Source of the DNA: a virus
Strand: one strand, 5' to 3'
Virus record (IMG/VR): IMGVR_UViG_3300025132_000099
Span: 1-39,449 of that record
DNA length: 39,449 bases
Under the pieces are notes generated by a model that worked only from the letters and a program-made list of their open reading frames with translations, had not been told where the DNA came from and made no database searches. Shown in pieces: positions 8,978 through 14,498 of this stretch. Each line of letters starts with the position of its first letter. Position 1 is the first letter of the stretch. Position numbers and translations under genes: made by a program.

Positions 8978-9056
8978 CGCACTTACAAAGTTTACCAAAT
9001 AATCTTTTTTTAATTTTCTTTATAGATTTTTTAATTCTTTGTATAATTTTTTTCAT
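8970..9056 (-). CDS. 28-residue cationic peptide
   Basis: A perfect GGAGG box sits four bases before the ATG, and the stop overlaps the next start at 8977 by eight bases. The peptide (MKKIIQRIKKSIKKIKKRLF and on, ending KLCKCDG) is strongly basic and would form an amphipathic helix with a CxC near the end. It may be a leader that couples translation into the large downstream gene, or a membrane- or nucleic-acid-active peptide. The SD quality argues that it is translated; its function is unknown. Confidence 0.5.
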   Translation of the reverse strand: MKKIIQRIKKSIKKIKKRLFGKLCKCDG

Positions 9057-9067
9057 ATATCCTCCAA

Positions 9068-9424
9068 TCAATTGTCATAATAATAAAAAGGTTTATCTAT
9101 TAAACCACCTTTTGCGTGTTGTGTTGGTTTAGTTATTTTTTTTTCAAGAAAAGCCTCTGCTGTTTCGTTTTTTTTAACTTGTTTTTTTATCTCTTGTAAC
9201 TGAACTAAAGTTCTGTTGAGATGATCAAAAAATCTGTGTTTACTTACAGGTTTACCTTCGATAGTTAATTTCATAGTATTGTCTGGTTTCGTAACAAATT
9301 CTTGTTTTAACTTAATAATTTTTTTACCTGCATCTGTTAATAAAACAGAAAGAGGTCTACCAGACTCTACAACATCTTTTGTTAAAAATCCCATGTCTAT
9401 AAGTTTTTGTAATATACGTATCAT
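9068..9424 (-). CDS. Winged-helix-like small protein with KGGL tail
   Basis: 118 residues. The N-terminal 40 residues (LIDMGFLTKDVVESGRPLSV, then LLTDAGKKIIK) read like the recognition helix-wing-helix end of a winged-helix DNA-binding domain of MarR or replication-initiator type. The middle is a basic helix with coiled-coil spacing (FFDHLNRTLVQLQEIKKQVK). The C-terminus HAKGGLIDKPFYYYDN carries the KGGL motif seen in several other proteins of this genome. It starts five bases after the large terminase stop, so it is co-transcribed with it. A DNA-binding role next to packaging is reasonable but unproven. Confidence 0.6.
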   Translation of the reverse strand: MIRILQKLIDMGFLTKDVVESGRPLSVLLTDAGKKIIKLKQEFVTKPDNTMKLTIEGKPVSKHRFFDHLNRTLVQLQEIKKQVKKNETAEAFLEKKITKPTQHAKGGLIDKPFYYYDN

Positions 9425-9429
9425 ATTTT

Positions 9430-10902
9430 CTAATAATAATTATATTGTTTCGGTGGTCGATCTTCGTTATCCACATAATCCGAGTATAACTCAACAAAGT
9501 TCCCTTGTCTGTACCTAAGTAGAGCTTGTGTCATACTATCTACAAAATCATCATTGGCTCCGTGAGGAAAGGCGGCCACTTCATCGATTACATCTTCTGC
9601 AAACTTTTCACCATGTGGAAACCATACGGCACCACTTTCAAACAAAGGGGCTACTGCATTAACTCTGGCGTGTTTATCATTTCCTCTTGTCGGTGTAAAA
9701 GGAACAACGGGTATACCCATTCTACGAAATTCTTGTGTCAATGGTTCACCACTAGCTTTTTGTTCTATGATAACAGTTTCAGGTTCCCAATATTTATACG
9801 CATCTAATGCTACCACTTTCAATTCAGGAAAATCATATTTGCCTCGCATCGCATCTAGCAAAATTACATGCGGTGTAGCCTCATCAGGAAAAAAAATACC
9901 CCACGTAGTAATCGCAGAATAATCCGCAGTTTCTTTTTTACTAAACGCTGTATCATAACTTTGTATCACATGCACTAAATTAGGAACATGTTCACCCTTC
10001 CAAGGTTGCCACCATTCTCGTTTGATAATCGCACCTTCCTCTGATGTAGGCTCTTGCATATACTGAGCCGACCAGTTACGAATTGGAATCGATGCTTTGA
10101 CTCTTTCTAAATCCTCTAACTCCCAATACTCAGGCCACACTGGGTTCCCTGATTCGAGAATCGCTGGGAATGAAATTTGTCGCCATGTATCTGCTTTTGG
10201 TTCCGTTTGAGCCTTCAACAATCTGCCTGTTAAATCATCTTCTGCCCATCGTGTCATTACCAATAATATTGAGCCTCCTGGTTGTAATCTTTGTCGAGGA
10301 CCTGAGGTGTACCAATCATACGCTCGTTCCATTGCCAAGTCTGACATAGAGTCTTGTTCCGTGTGCGGGTCATCGATAATCAGTAAGTCCGCACCACGAC
10401 CCGTGATACTCGCACCAACGCCCGCGGCATAATATTCACCGCCCTGATTTGTTTCCCATCTACCTTTTGCCTTGGAGTCCTCACGAAGTTTTACGTCTCC
10501 AAAAATTTGTTTGTACTCTGGTGAATCAATAATATTACGAACCTTACTTCCGAACCTTACTGCAAGTTCTGTGTTATGAGACACTTGCATAATTTTCATT
10601 TTTGGAAACTTCCCTATAATCCAAGCAGGGTAATACACAGAAGCAAATTCTGATTTAGTATGTCTAGGGGGCATATTAATAATGAGCCTCCCTTTTTTTT
10701 CTTTAGCTATATTTGTAAATTCATGAGCTATGATTTGATGATGACCCCACTTACTTTTTTCTTTTTCTTTTCTACATATAAAATCTGGCCAGACTTCTTG
10801 CACAAAGTACAAAAAATTATCTTGACATAATTTAATATGTTGTAACAAGAGCCTCTCAACCTCGAGCCTCAATTTTTCAACAGGTAAGTTTTGTTTCTGC
10901 AT
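9430..10902 (-). CDS. terL: Terminase large subunit
   Basis: 490 residues, full length. The ATPase half has an atypical Walker A, NMPPRHTKSEF (about 76-86), Walker B LLIIDD (about 173-178) and the coupling motif TRWAEDDL (about 218-225). The nuclease half is RNase H-like, with D317 in QSYDTAF, E380 in VIIEQKASG and D451/D452 in NDDFVDS. The enzyme pumps DNA into the procapsid through the portal and cuts the concatemer. There is no convincing SD, and an extended -10 lies seven bases before the ATG, so the mRNA may be leaderless. The small subunit is not adjacent; the candidate lies at 16565-17068. Confidence 0.95.
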   Translation of the reverse strand: MQKQNLPVEKLRLEVERLLLQHIKLCQDNFLYFVQEVWPDFICRKEKEKSKWGHHQIIAHEFTNIAKEKKGRLIINMPPRHTKSEFASVYYPAWIIGKFPKMKIMQVSHNTELAVRFGSKVRNIIDSPEYKQIFGDVKLREDSKAKGRWETNQGGEYYAAGVGASITGRGADLLIIDDPHTEQDSMSDLAMERAYDWYTSGPRQRLQPGGSILLVMTRWAEDDLTGRLLKAQTEPKADTWRQISFPAILESGNPVWPEYWELEDLERVKASIPIRNWSAQYMQEPTSEEGAIIKREWWQPWKGEHVPNLVHVIQSYDTAFSKKETADYSAITTWGIFFPDEATPHVILLDAMRGKYDFPELKVVALDAYKYWEPETVIIEQKASGEPLTQEFRRMGIPVVPFTPTRGNDKHARVNAVAPLFESGAVWFPHGEKFAEDVIDEVAAFPHGANDDFVDSMTQALLRYRQGNFVELYSDYVDNEDRPPKQYNYY

Positions 10903-10909
10903 CTATAGT

Positions 10910-10938
10910 TTTATATCATATATACATGTATTTGTCTT
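10910..10938 (-). promoter_or_regulatory. Promoter of the terminase gene
   Basis: On the minus strand AAGACA (10938-10933) and TATAAA (10915-10910) are 17 bases apart, with TGA directly before the -10 as in extended -10 promoters. The expected start point falls on the ATG of terL at 10902, giving a leaderless transcript. Confidence 0.5.
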
Positions 10939-10945
10939 GCAAGAC
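10934..10945. promoter_or_regulatory. 12-base palindrome over the terL -35
   Basis: GTCTTGCAAGAC is a perfect 12-base palindrome that covers the -35 element of the terL promoter. Its location is that of an operator or activator site. The same TTGCAA centre recurs in the palindrome at 11045-11056 and in the promoter at 29974-30001. Confidence 0.4.
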
Positions 10946-10964
10946 TTTACTAAGAGTTATAACT

Positions 10965-11011
10965 ATGGGGCGTGACGGGCTGGACGGGCACGGCATTCCC
11001 CAGCGTAAACC
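10965..11011. repeat. GC-rich trailer, module A (divergent copy)
   Basis: A GC-rich island directly beyond the terminator of the 93-residue gene, in an otherwise AT-rich sequence. It shares the CCCAGCGT-AAC stretch with module D and lies in the same position relative to a hairpin and T-run. It lacks the tandem CGAGAA core of modules B-E, so it is only a probable member. Confidence 0.4.
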
Positions 11012-11044
11012 AAAAAAAAACCGAGCCTCCGATGAGGCTCGGTT
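11012..11044 (-). terminator. Rho-independent terminator
   Basis: CCGAGCCTC and GAGGCTCGG form a perfect nine-pair stem (extendable to eleven with flanking A-T pairs) around a four-base loop. On the minus strand it is followed by nine T residues. It ends the transcript of the two genes at 11069-11601 and insulates the terL promoter. Confidence 0.88.
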
Positions 11045-11068
11045 CCGTTGCAACGGATAGCTTGGAGG

Positions 11069-11350
11069 CTATTCGTTTGTTTCTTGACCTGACATTCTAG
11101 ACAGTAACGGTTCGACTCTTTGCATAAACTTTTGCTTTAATACTTGGATAGCATCAGCATTGGGGTAAGCAACCATAGTCTCTTCAACAACAGCCTCTAA
11201 AGTTTTGTAAAGGTGTTGCCAATTAATAGTTCCGTTTACTAGTTCTGTGGTGCTTGACTTGTGAACCTCGAAAGCTTTCTGCAATACTTCAATCTCTGTT
11301 TCCAGAGATTGAAGTCTATTGTTTAGTTGAGTAGATAAATCATTTGGCAT
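11069..11350 (-). CDS. Hypothetical helical protein
   Basis: 93 residues. The first 35 (NNRLQSLETEIEVLQKAFEV) form a heptad-patterned coiled coil; the rest is helical and neutral, ending MSGQETNE. The start shares one base with the stop of the preceding gene. It is the last gene of a two-gene transcript with a promoter at 11638-11666 and a strong terminator at 11012-11044. No family recognised. The coiled coil suggests an oligomer or a partner-binding factor. Confidence 0.7.
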   Translation of the reverse strand: MPNDLSTQLNNRLQSLETEIEVLQKAFEVHKSSTTELVNGTINWQHLYKTLEAVVEETMVAYPNADAIQVLKQKFMQRVEPLLSRMSGQETNE

Positions 11351-11601
11351 TATGCACTCTCCCTATTGTTATGTCTTACTTCCCAGATAGCTTTGAGTTT
11401 TTTATGGTAATCCTCAGCCTCTTGCTTATCCCAGAACACTCTAATAGATTGATCTTGATATCTACTATCTTTAGACCAATACAATCTTTCAAAGTAATCA
11501 ATACAATCTTTGAACTCATCAACTGTATAAAATTCTAAAGATGGATCTCCAACTAGGTTGTGATCATCTACTATATATACTGTTTGTTTTTCTGTTTTCA
11601 T
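11350..11601 (-). CDS. Hypothetical small protein
   Basis: 83 residues with a clear SD (GGAGG, seven bases before ATG). The sequence VYIVDDHNLVGDPSLEFYTV, followed by an acidic, aromatic-rich helix (CIDYFERLYWSKDSRYQD) and VFWDKQEAEDYHKKLKAIWE, suggests a compact alpha/beta fold with no catalytic motif I recognise. It is the first gene after the promoter at 11638-11666 and is followed without a gap by the 93-residue gene. Size, acidity and placement in a strip of single-gene units fit an early-expressed host-interaction factor, which is inference. Confidence 0.7.
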   Translation of the reverse strand: MKTEKQTVYIVDDHNLVGDPSLEFYTVDEFKDCIDYFERLYWSKDSRYQDQSIRVFWDKQEAEDYHKKLKAIWEVRHNNRESA

Positions 11602-11637
11602 TTTTGACCTCCAAGTCTTTTGATTAATAATACATTT

Positions 11638-11666
11638 ATTATATAAGATGTATCTTATAGATGCAA
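11638..11666 (-). promoter_or_regulatory. Sigma70-like promoter for the 83/93-residue genes
   Basis: On the minus strand TTGCAT (11666-11661) and TATAAT (11643-11638) are separated by 17 bases, close to the bacterial consensus. The spacer contains the ATCTTATA element that recurs near other transcription units. The leader to the SD at 11601 is about 25 bases. Confidence 0.6.
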
Positions 11667-11718
11667 CCTATATCTATTATAGGAAAAACCTATAAGACAT
11701 ATTATGACCAATCTTATA

Positions 11719-11801
11719 CCTGTCCTGGTGCTGCCTGGCTTCCAGGTAACTTAAACTAAAAGGAAAACCATTTTCATTTCTCAACGAGAACGAGAACGAG
11801 A
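11719..11801. repeat. Repeat module B
   Basis: In plus orientation: a GC-rich part with TGCTGC and a CCTGG-CTT-CCAGG hairpin, an AACTTAAACTAAA stretch, a weak GAAAA/TTTTC hairpin, then the core CAACGAGAACGAGAACGAGA at 11782-11801. On the minus strand the core begins two bases after the stop of the 37-residue membrane peptide gene, so the module is its 3' trailer. The core is identical in modules B, C, D and E. Confidence 0.8.
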
Positions 11802-11803
11802 AG

Positions 11804-11917
11804 TCAGATTAAACATAGCAACCAAACCACAAGTCCTAGAATTGTCAAAACAAAAATCCACCGCAAAATAAAAAAGACCAAGAACAGGAAACCTAATAAA
11901 ACTCCAACAAAGATCAT
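11804..11917 (-). CDS. 37-residue hydrophobic membrane peptide
   Basis: The peptide starts MIFVGVLLGFLFLVFFILRW and continues hydrophobic to the end, with only one charged residue (R19). It would fold as one long or two short transmembrane helices. An alternative GTG lies one codon upstream. The SD-like GGGGG seven bases before the ATG belongs to the GC-rich part of module C, and the stop is two bases before the core of module B, so the gene is framed by repeats on both sides. It could be a holin-like, superinfection-exclusion or host-membrane-directed peptide. No family recognised; a competing longer frame on the same strand is less convincing. Confidence 0.5.
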   Translation of the reverse strand: MIFVGVLLGFLFLVFFILRWIFVLTILGLVVWLLCLI

Positions 11918-11924
11918 CACGATG

Positions 11925-12017
11925 CCCCCTGTGTGCTGCACCTGGCTCCAGGCAGCAAACTAAACCTAAAACAAAAGGGCTTTGCATAAGCAAAGCCCAA
12001 CGAGAACGAGAACGAGA
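11925..12017. repeat. Repeat module C
   Basis: Same order as module B: GC-rich part with TGCTGC and CCTGG-CT-CCAGG, an AACTAAACCTAAAAC stretch, a strong hairpin, then the 20-base core at 11998-12017. In minus orientation the core starts six bases after the stop of the 116-residue gene. Confidence 0.8.
11968..11998 (-). terminator. Terminator inside module C
   Basis: GGGCTTTGC and GCAAAGCCC form a perfect nine-pair stem with a four-base loop, followed on the minus strand by TTTTGTTTT. It lies right after the gene at 12024-12374. Confidence 0.8.
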
Positions 12018-12023
12018 AAACCA

Positions 12024-12374
12024 TCAGTGTGCCCCTCCCCAGTCGCTGTAGTAAGGTCTATTGTTTTCTGCGTGTCCTTCCATAAACCTAGCCATTACCT
12101 CAACCACTTCGTCATCATCTATATAAATAGAAGCACCGTCAAACCAATCTAGAAAATAATATTTTATTGTGTTTTCATTGTCATACACTCTGAACTCATC
12201 AGAAGGACCACCCCAAGACAACTGCCAACGAAAATATCCGATAGGTTGATTTCCGAATGTATCTGGGGGTACATAGTCAAAACCTAACCCCTCCAGCTTT
12301 CCTTCTTTTAATTGTGTTAACCTGCCTTTGTATTCTTCTTCTATTCTACTTTTGCAATTTTTATAATCTTTCAT
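12024..12374 (-). CDS. Hypothetical protein, 116 residues
   Basis: Starts MKDYKNCKSRIEEEYKGRLT after a GGAGAG ribosome binding site. It is acidic and aromatic-rich in its second half (GYFRWQLSWGGPSDEFRVYD, YYFLDWFDGASIYIDDDEVV), which suggests a small beta-rich domain, and ends YYSDWGGAH. The GGPSDEFRVY-type segment resembles conserved small hypothetical proteins of phages and plasmids, without a named function I can give. It is transcribed alone: the shared upstream motif at 12392-12412 lies before it and the terminator of module C after it. An early accessory protein is the likely class. Confidence 0.75.
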   Translation of the reverse strand: MKDYKNCKSRIEEEYKGRLTQLKEGKLEGLGFDYVPPDTFGNQPIGYFRWQLSWGGPSDEFRVYDNENTIKYYFLDWFDGASIYIDDDEVVEVMARFMEGHAENNRPYYSDWGGAH

Positions 12375-12391
12375 TTTTTTTCTCTCCTTAT

Positions 12392-12412
12392 TTTATATAA
12401 GATATATCACAC
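12392..12412 (-). promoter_or_regulatory. Shared upstream motif / probable promoter
   Basis: The minus strand reads GTGATATATCTTATATAAA, ending in a TATAAA -10-like box about 11 bases before the SD of the 116-residue gene. The TATATCTTATAT block matches copies at 12771 and 27112. A -35 is poor (TTTATG at 17 bases). Confidence 0.45.
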
Positions 12413-12460
12413 ACCATAAAAAAAGCAAGAGTTTTTTTTCTACCGACAGGGATTATTAAA

Positions 12461-12556
12461 CGGACCCGGGTCCTGTGCTGCCCAGCGTTCAGCAGCAACT
12501 GAAACTAAAACTAAAACCTCGTTCTCGTTTCAACGAGAACGAGAACGAGAACGAGG
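12461..12556. repeat. Repeat module D
   Basis: Begins with the 12-base palindrome GGACCCGGGTCC, then TGTGCTGCCCAGCGTTCAGC, an AACTGAAACTAAAACTAAAAC stretch, a CTCGTTCTCGTT hairpin arm, and the core at 12531-12550 extended by one more CGAG unit. In minus orientation it follows the stop of the 55-residue gene by about 14 bases. Confidence 0.8.
12505..12543 (-). terminator. Terminator inside module D
   Basis: The core repeat itself pairs with an inverted copy: CTCGTTCTCGTT (12518-12529) and AACGAGAACGAG (12532-12543). On the minus strand the hairpin is followed by GTTTTAGTTTTAGTTT. Confidence 0.6.
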
Positions 12557-12570
12557 AATAGGTTTACTAT

Positions 12571-12738
12571 TTATTTTTTGTCGTTGTTCTTCACCTCCGA
12601 CTCTTGCCAACTGTTTCCGTTAGCAATGCACTTGCCCACACCCACCAAGGTATAAGTTTTATTAGGTTGAGGTTTATCTTGTATAAAACCTTTTTCTCTG
12701 CCGTACTTCATCAACCCTTTTATAAATTCATCTTTCAT
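12571..12738 (-). CDS. Small hypothetical protein, 55 residues
   Basis: An AAGGAG box lies six bases before the ATG. The protein begins MKDEFIKGLMKYGREKGFIQ, continues with a Gly/Val strand (TYTLVGVGKCIAN) and ends in a charged tail (ESEVKNNDKK). It is a single-gene unit between the shared upstream motif at 12771-12791 and the terminator of module D. No known family. The SD, plausible composition and flanking signals support it as real. Confidence 0.6.
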   Translation of the reverse strand: MKDEFIKGLMKYGREKGFIQDKPQPNKTYTLVGVGKCIANGNSWQESEVKNNDKK

Positions 12739-12770
12739 AATTTTCTCCTTATTTATTGTCCTACCCTATC

Positions 12771-12791
12771 ACATATAAGATATATTGCAAC
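12771..12791 (-). promoter_or_regulatory. Shared upstream motif
   Basis: The minus strand reads GTTGCAATATATCTTATATG, nearly identical to the copy at 27112-27129 and close to the one at 29984-30001. It precedes the 55-residue gene by about 33 bases and is placed as a promoter would be, though a separate standard -35 is not clear. Confidence 0.45.
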
Positions 12792-12798
12792 TATTTTT

Positions 12799-13209
12799 TT
12801 ACATATCTTTCATCATAACCAATGTCTCCCGGACCCGGGACAGCCCCGGAGCAGCGTTGAACTGAAACTTAACTGAACCAAGGTTCGTGATGCAAGGGCA
12901 ACGAGAACGAGAACGAGATTCTCGCACCTTGAGAATTTCAAGCATACTGTCCTTGCTAGTCAGATGCAGAATGAAGGATTTGCCACCAGATTGTAATCTT
13001 TTTAAATGCCAAGCAAATTGATAGTTGCTAATACCATAATTCTTACCTCTATTACATTTCAATTCTATCCAAAATTCTTTACCTTCAATACAAGCATTTA
13101 TGTCAGGGATTCCGTTTATAGTAGAGGATTCTATTCTAAAAAAATGCCAAGTTGGTTCAACCTTTTGAATCTGGTTAATCCAAGACCACAATTTTGATTC
13201 AGTAATCAT
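12799..13209 (-). CDS. VRR-NUC-like nuclease with repeat-derived C-terminal tail
   Basis: 136 residues from ATG 13209; a GTG at 13230 is possible. The order GIPDINACIEG, EFWIELKC and Q-x-x-WH (SNYQFAWHLKRL, then SGGKSFIL) gives the D-(x)n-E-x-K nuclease core and the helix typical of small phage VRR-NUC proteins. These act on branched or flap DNA, as Holliday-junction or recombination nucleases. The domain should end near MLEILKV. The remaining 40 or so residues (RESRSRSR, then CPCITNLG and on) are the translation of repeat module E, so the tail is probably a fusion by repeat insertion. A TATACT box ten bases before the ATG suggests a nearly leaderless mRNA. Confidence 0.75.
   Translation of the reverse strand: MITESKLWSWINQIQKVEPTWHFFRIESSTINGIPDINACIEGKEFWIELKCNRGKNYGISNYQFAWHLKRLQSGGKSFILHLTSKDSMLEILKVRESRSRSRCPCITNLGSVKFQFNAAPGLSRVRETLVMMKDM
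12829..12918. repeat. Repeat module E, inside the VRR-NUC frame
   Basis: Shares GGACCCGGG, CAGCGTT and AACTGAAACTTAACTGAAC with module D and the identical 20-base core at 12899-12918. A short CGAGAA/TTCTCG hairpin adjoins the core. Unlike B-D it does not follow a stop codon: the nuclease frame runs through it and ends at 12799. Confidence 0.8.
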
Positions 13210-13430
13210 ATTCAAAAAAGTATAATGCACTTGCTTACAAAAAAAAATAAAAAAAAAATTGCAGAGTCCTGTCGGTAAGAGAGTATATATTTTCCTATTT
13301 TTTAGGAATTTTTCCTAAAACCTAAATCGCTGCAATATGCAGATTTCTCTTTATTTTCCCAATTTCCTAAAATATTTGCTTATTTTACACTTACTTTTAA
13401 AAAAAAGTTGTAAGGAAGGACATTATACAT
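13210..13430. other. Divergent intergenic region with inverted repeats
   Basis: This region separates the minus-strand nuclease from the plus-strand operon and holds no gene. It contains an A/T-run stretch, an inverted repeat TTTTAGGAA/TTCCTAAAA (13300-13320, loop three) and CTGCA-ATA-TGCAG (13330-13342). The repeats could be operators, terminators for leaky transcription, or part of an AT-rich origin. None is proven. Confidence 0.4.
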
Positions 13431-13459
13431 TTGACATTATATAGGATATGTCTTATATA
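13431..13459 (+). promoter_or_regulatory. Promoter of the plus-strand accessory operon
   Basis: A perfect TTGACA (13431-13436) and TATATA (13454-13459) are 17 bases apart. The spacer and -10 contain GATATGTCTTATAT, a variant of the shared upstream motif. The transcript would start about 25 bases before the first ATG. Confidence 0.7.
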
Positions 13460-13490
13460 TAGTATATCATTAATTTATAAGGAGATAATA

Positions 13491-13994
13491 ATGGATAAAG
13501 ATAATATAAAAACTATTACTGTAGAAACTACACCAGAAGAAGAAAAGAAGTGGCACGAAGAATATTATGAAAGAAAAGACAGACAGAAAAAAGACTTTGA
13601 GGCATTAATTAAACCAGAGGCACTGAGAGTCTTAAAAGATTTTGGAATAACTAAAGCTTATGTGCATTATAGTGGTTGTGGAGATGATGGTTCAATAAAT
13701 GAAGTAGAGTTTTATGTAGGTAAAAATGTAATTACTTTAAATGATTCTCACATAGTTGACAGAGGAGAGAGAAGATATTGGTGTTACACAGACCATAAGT
13801 ATAAAACCACCACAGAGCCAATGCACTTAAAAGATTATTTTGAAGATGTAGCTTATGATTTTTTAGAGGCATTTCACGGAGGTTGGGAAATCAATGAAGG
13901 ACAACACGGAGGTATGTATTTTAAAGTAGCTGAAAATGAAATCCAACACGACTATGTAGAAATTGTAGAGAATGAAAGAGAGGAGAACATATAA
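13491..13994 (+). CDS. DUF6878-like protein
   Basis: 167 residues from ATG 13491, which follows AAGGAG at a good distance; earlier in-frame codons lack an SD. The segment AYVHYSGCGDDGSINEVEF (about 60-80) and the C-terminal YDFLEAFHGGWEINEGQHGG, then MYFKVAENEIQHDY, match what I recall of DUF6878, a family of unknown function on plasmids, integrative elements and phages. The G-x-GDDG turn and HGGWE box are the visible conserved points. It is the first gene of a plus-strand operon and overlaps the next by one base. The DUF assignment is from memory. Confidence 0.75.
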   Translation: MDKDNIKTITVETTPEEEKKWHEEYYERKDRQKKDFEALIKPEALRVLKDFGITKAYVHYSGCGDDGSINEVEFYVGKNVITLNDSHIVDRGERRYWCYTDHKYKTTTEPMHLKDYFEDVAYDFLEAFHGGWEINEGQHGGMYFKVAENEIQHDYVEIVENEREENI

Positions 13995-14341
13995 TGGCTA
14001 ACTGTTATCACCACGCAGTATCATCTGTAAAGAAATGGGGAGGTAGTCCTGAGGACTACCAACCTATTCACGATTGGTTTGATGAGAGTAAAAAGATAAT
14101 GGCTGATTTTAGACATAGAGCATTAAGACATCACGCAGAAGGTTGTTTCGCTTGTGAAGAAAAGTTTGGCACTACCATTACTAATTCAGACGGAAGAAAA
14201 GTTCCTGTAAGACTAATTGCAGAAAGACATATCATTGAAGATTTAGGATTCATTCCTAGTATGATTGATTGGTTCACACATATTGTACCACAGAAGTTTA
14301 TGATGAGAGGAGGATATTTAAAAGATGATAAACGAATATAA
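13994..14341 (+). CDS. DUF6915-like protein
   Basis: 115 residues, starting MANCYHHAVSSVKKWGGSPE. The blocks YQPIHDWFDESKKIMADFRH, RALRHHAEG, TITNSDGRKVPVRLIAERH and EDLGFIPSMIDW match DUF6915 proteins as I remember them, over nearly the whole length. The His-rich core (HDWFD, RHRALRHH, ERHIIEDLG) could coordinate a metal, but no activity is established. Members occur on conjugative plasmids and phages, often in early or leading regions. The start shares one base with the previous stop (TAATG), and AGGAGAAC precedes it. Confidence 0.8.
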   Translation: MANCYHHAVSSVKKWGGSPEDYQPIHDWFDESKKIMADFRHRALRHHAEGCFACEEKFGTTITNSDGRKVPVRLIAERHIIEDLGFIPSMIDWFTHIVPQKFMMRGGYLKDDKRI

Positions 14342-14498
14342 AATACAAATAGAAGATTATAGATTGTCAAGAGATGCAGTTGAACAATCAGATTTGTATA
14401 AAACTATGAATAGAGTATCAGACTCTATTCATAGTTTTAAGTTGGTAACTTTAACAACACCTTTAGATGCAGATAGGAGTGAAAATGTTAAACTATAA
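14325..14498 (+). CDS. Small hypothetical protein, 57 residues
   Basis: ATG at 14325 lies 11 bases after AGGAGG, inside the end of the DUF6915-like gene (17-base overlap), and the stop overlaps the next start region by 14 bases. The product begins MINEYKIQIEDYRLSRDAVE and ends TTPLDADRSENVKL. It is acidic-neutral with amphipathic helices. Without it there would be an unexplained gap in an otherwise gap-free operon. Function unknown. Confidence 0.6.
   Translation: MINEYKIQIEDYRLSRDAVEQSDLYKTMNRVSDSIHSFKLVTLTTPLDADRSENVKL

Noticed and set aside
11781-11993. A 70-residue open frame on the minus strand ending in SRSRSR
   Set aside because: It starts within the module C hairpin with no SD, and its end is only the translated core repeat. 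The overlapping 37-residue frame has better start signals and a coherent membrane composition.
12604-12876. 90-residue plus-strand frame
   Set aside because: It is antisense to the 55-residue gene and module E and has no SD or plausible protein composition.
11782-12918. Tandem CGAGAA repeats as a CRISPR array
   Set aside because: The repeat is a six-base tandem within each copy, the spacing between copies is irregular and filled by genes and promoters, and no cas genes exist.
12441-13277. Ten-base inverted repeat TACCGACAGG / CCTGTCGGTA as ends of a small transposon
   Set aside because: The match is short enough to occur by chance, no transposase or target duplication is seen, and both sites lie near other regulatory sequence.
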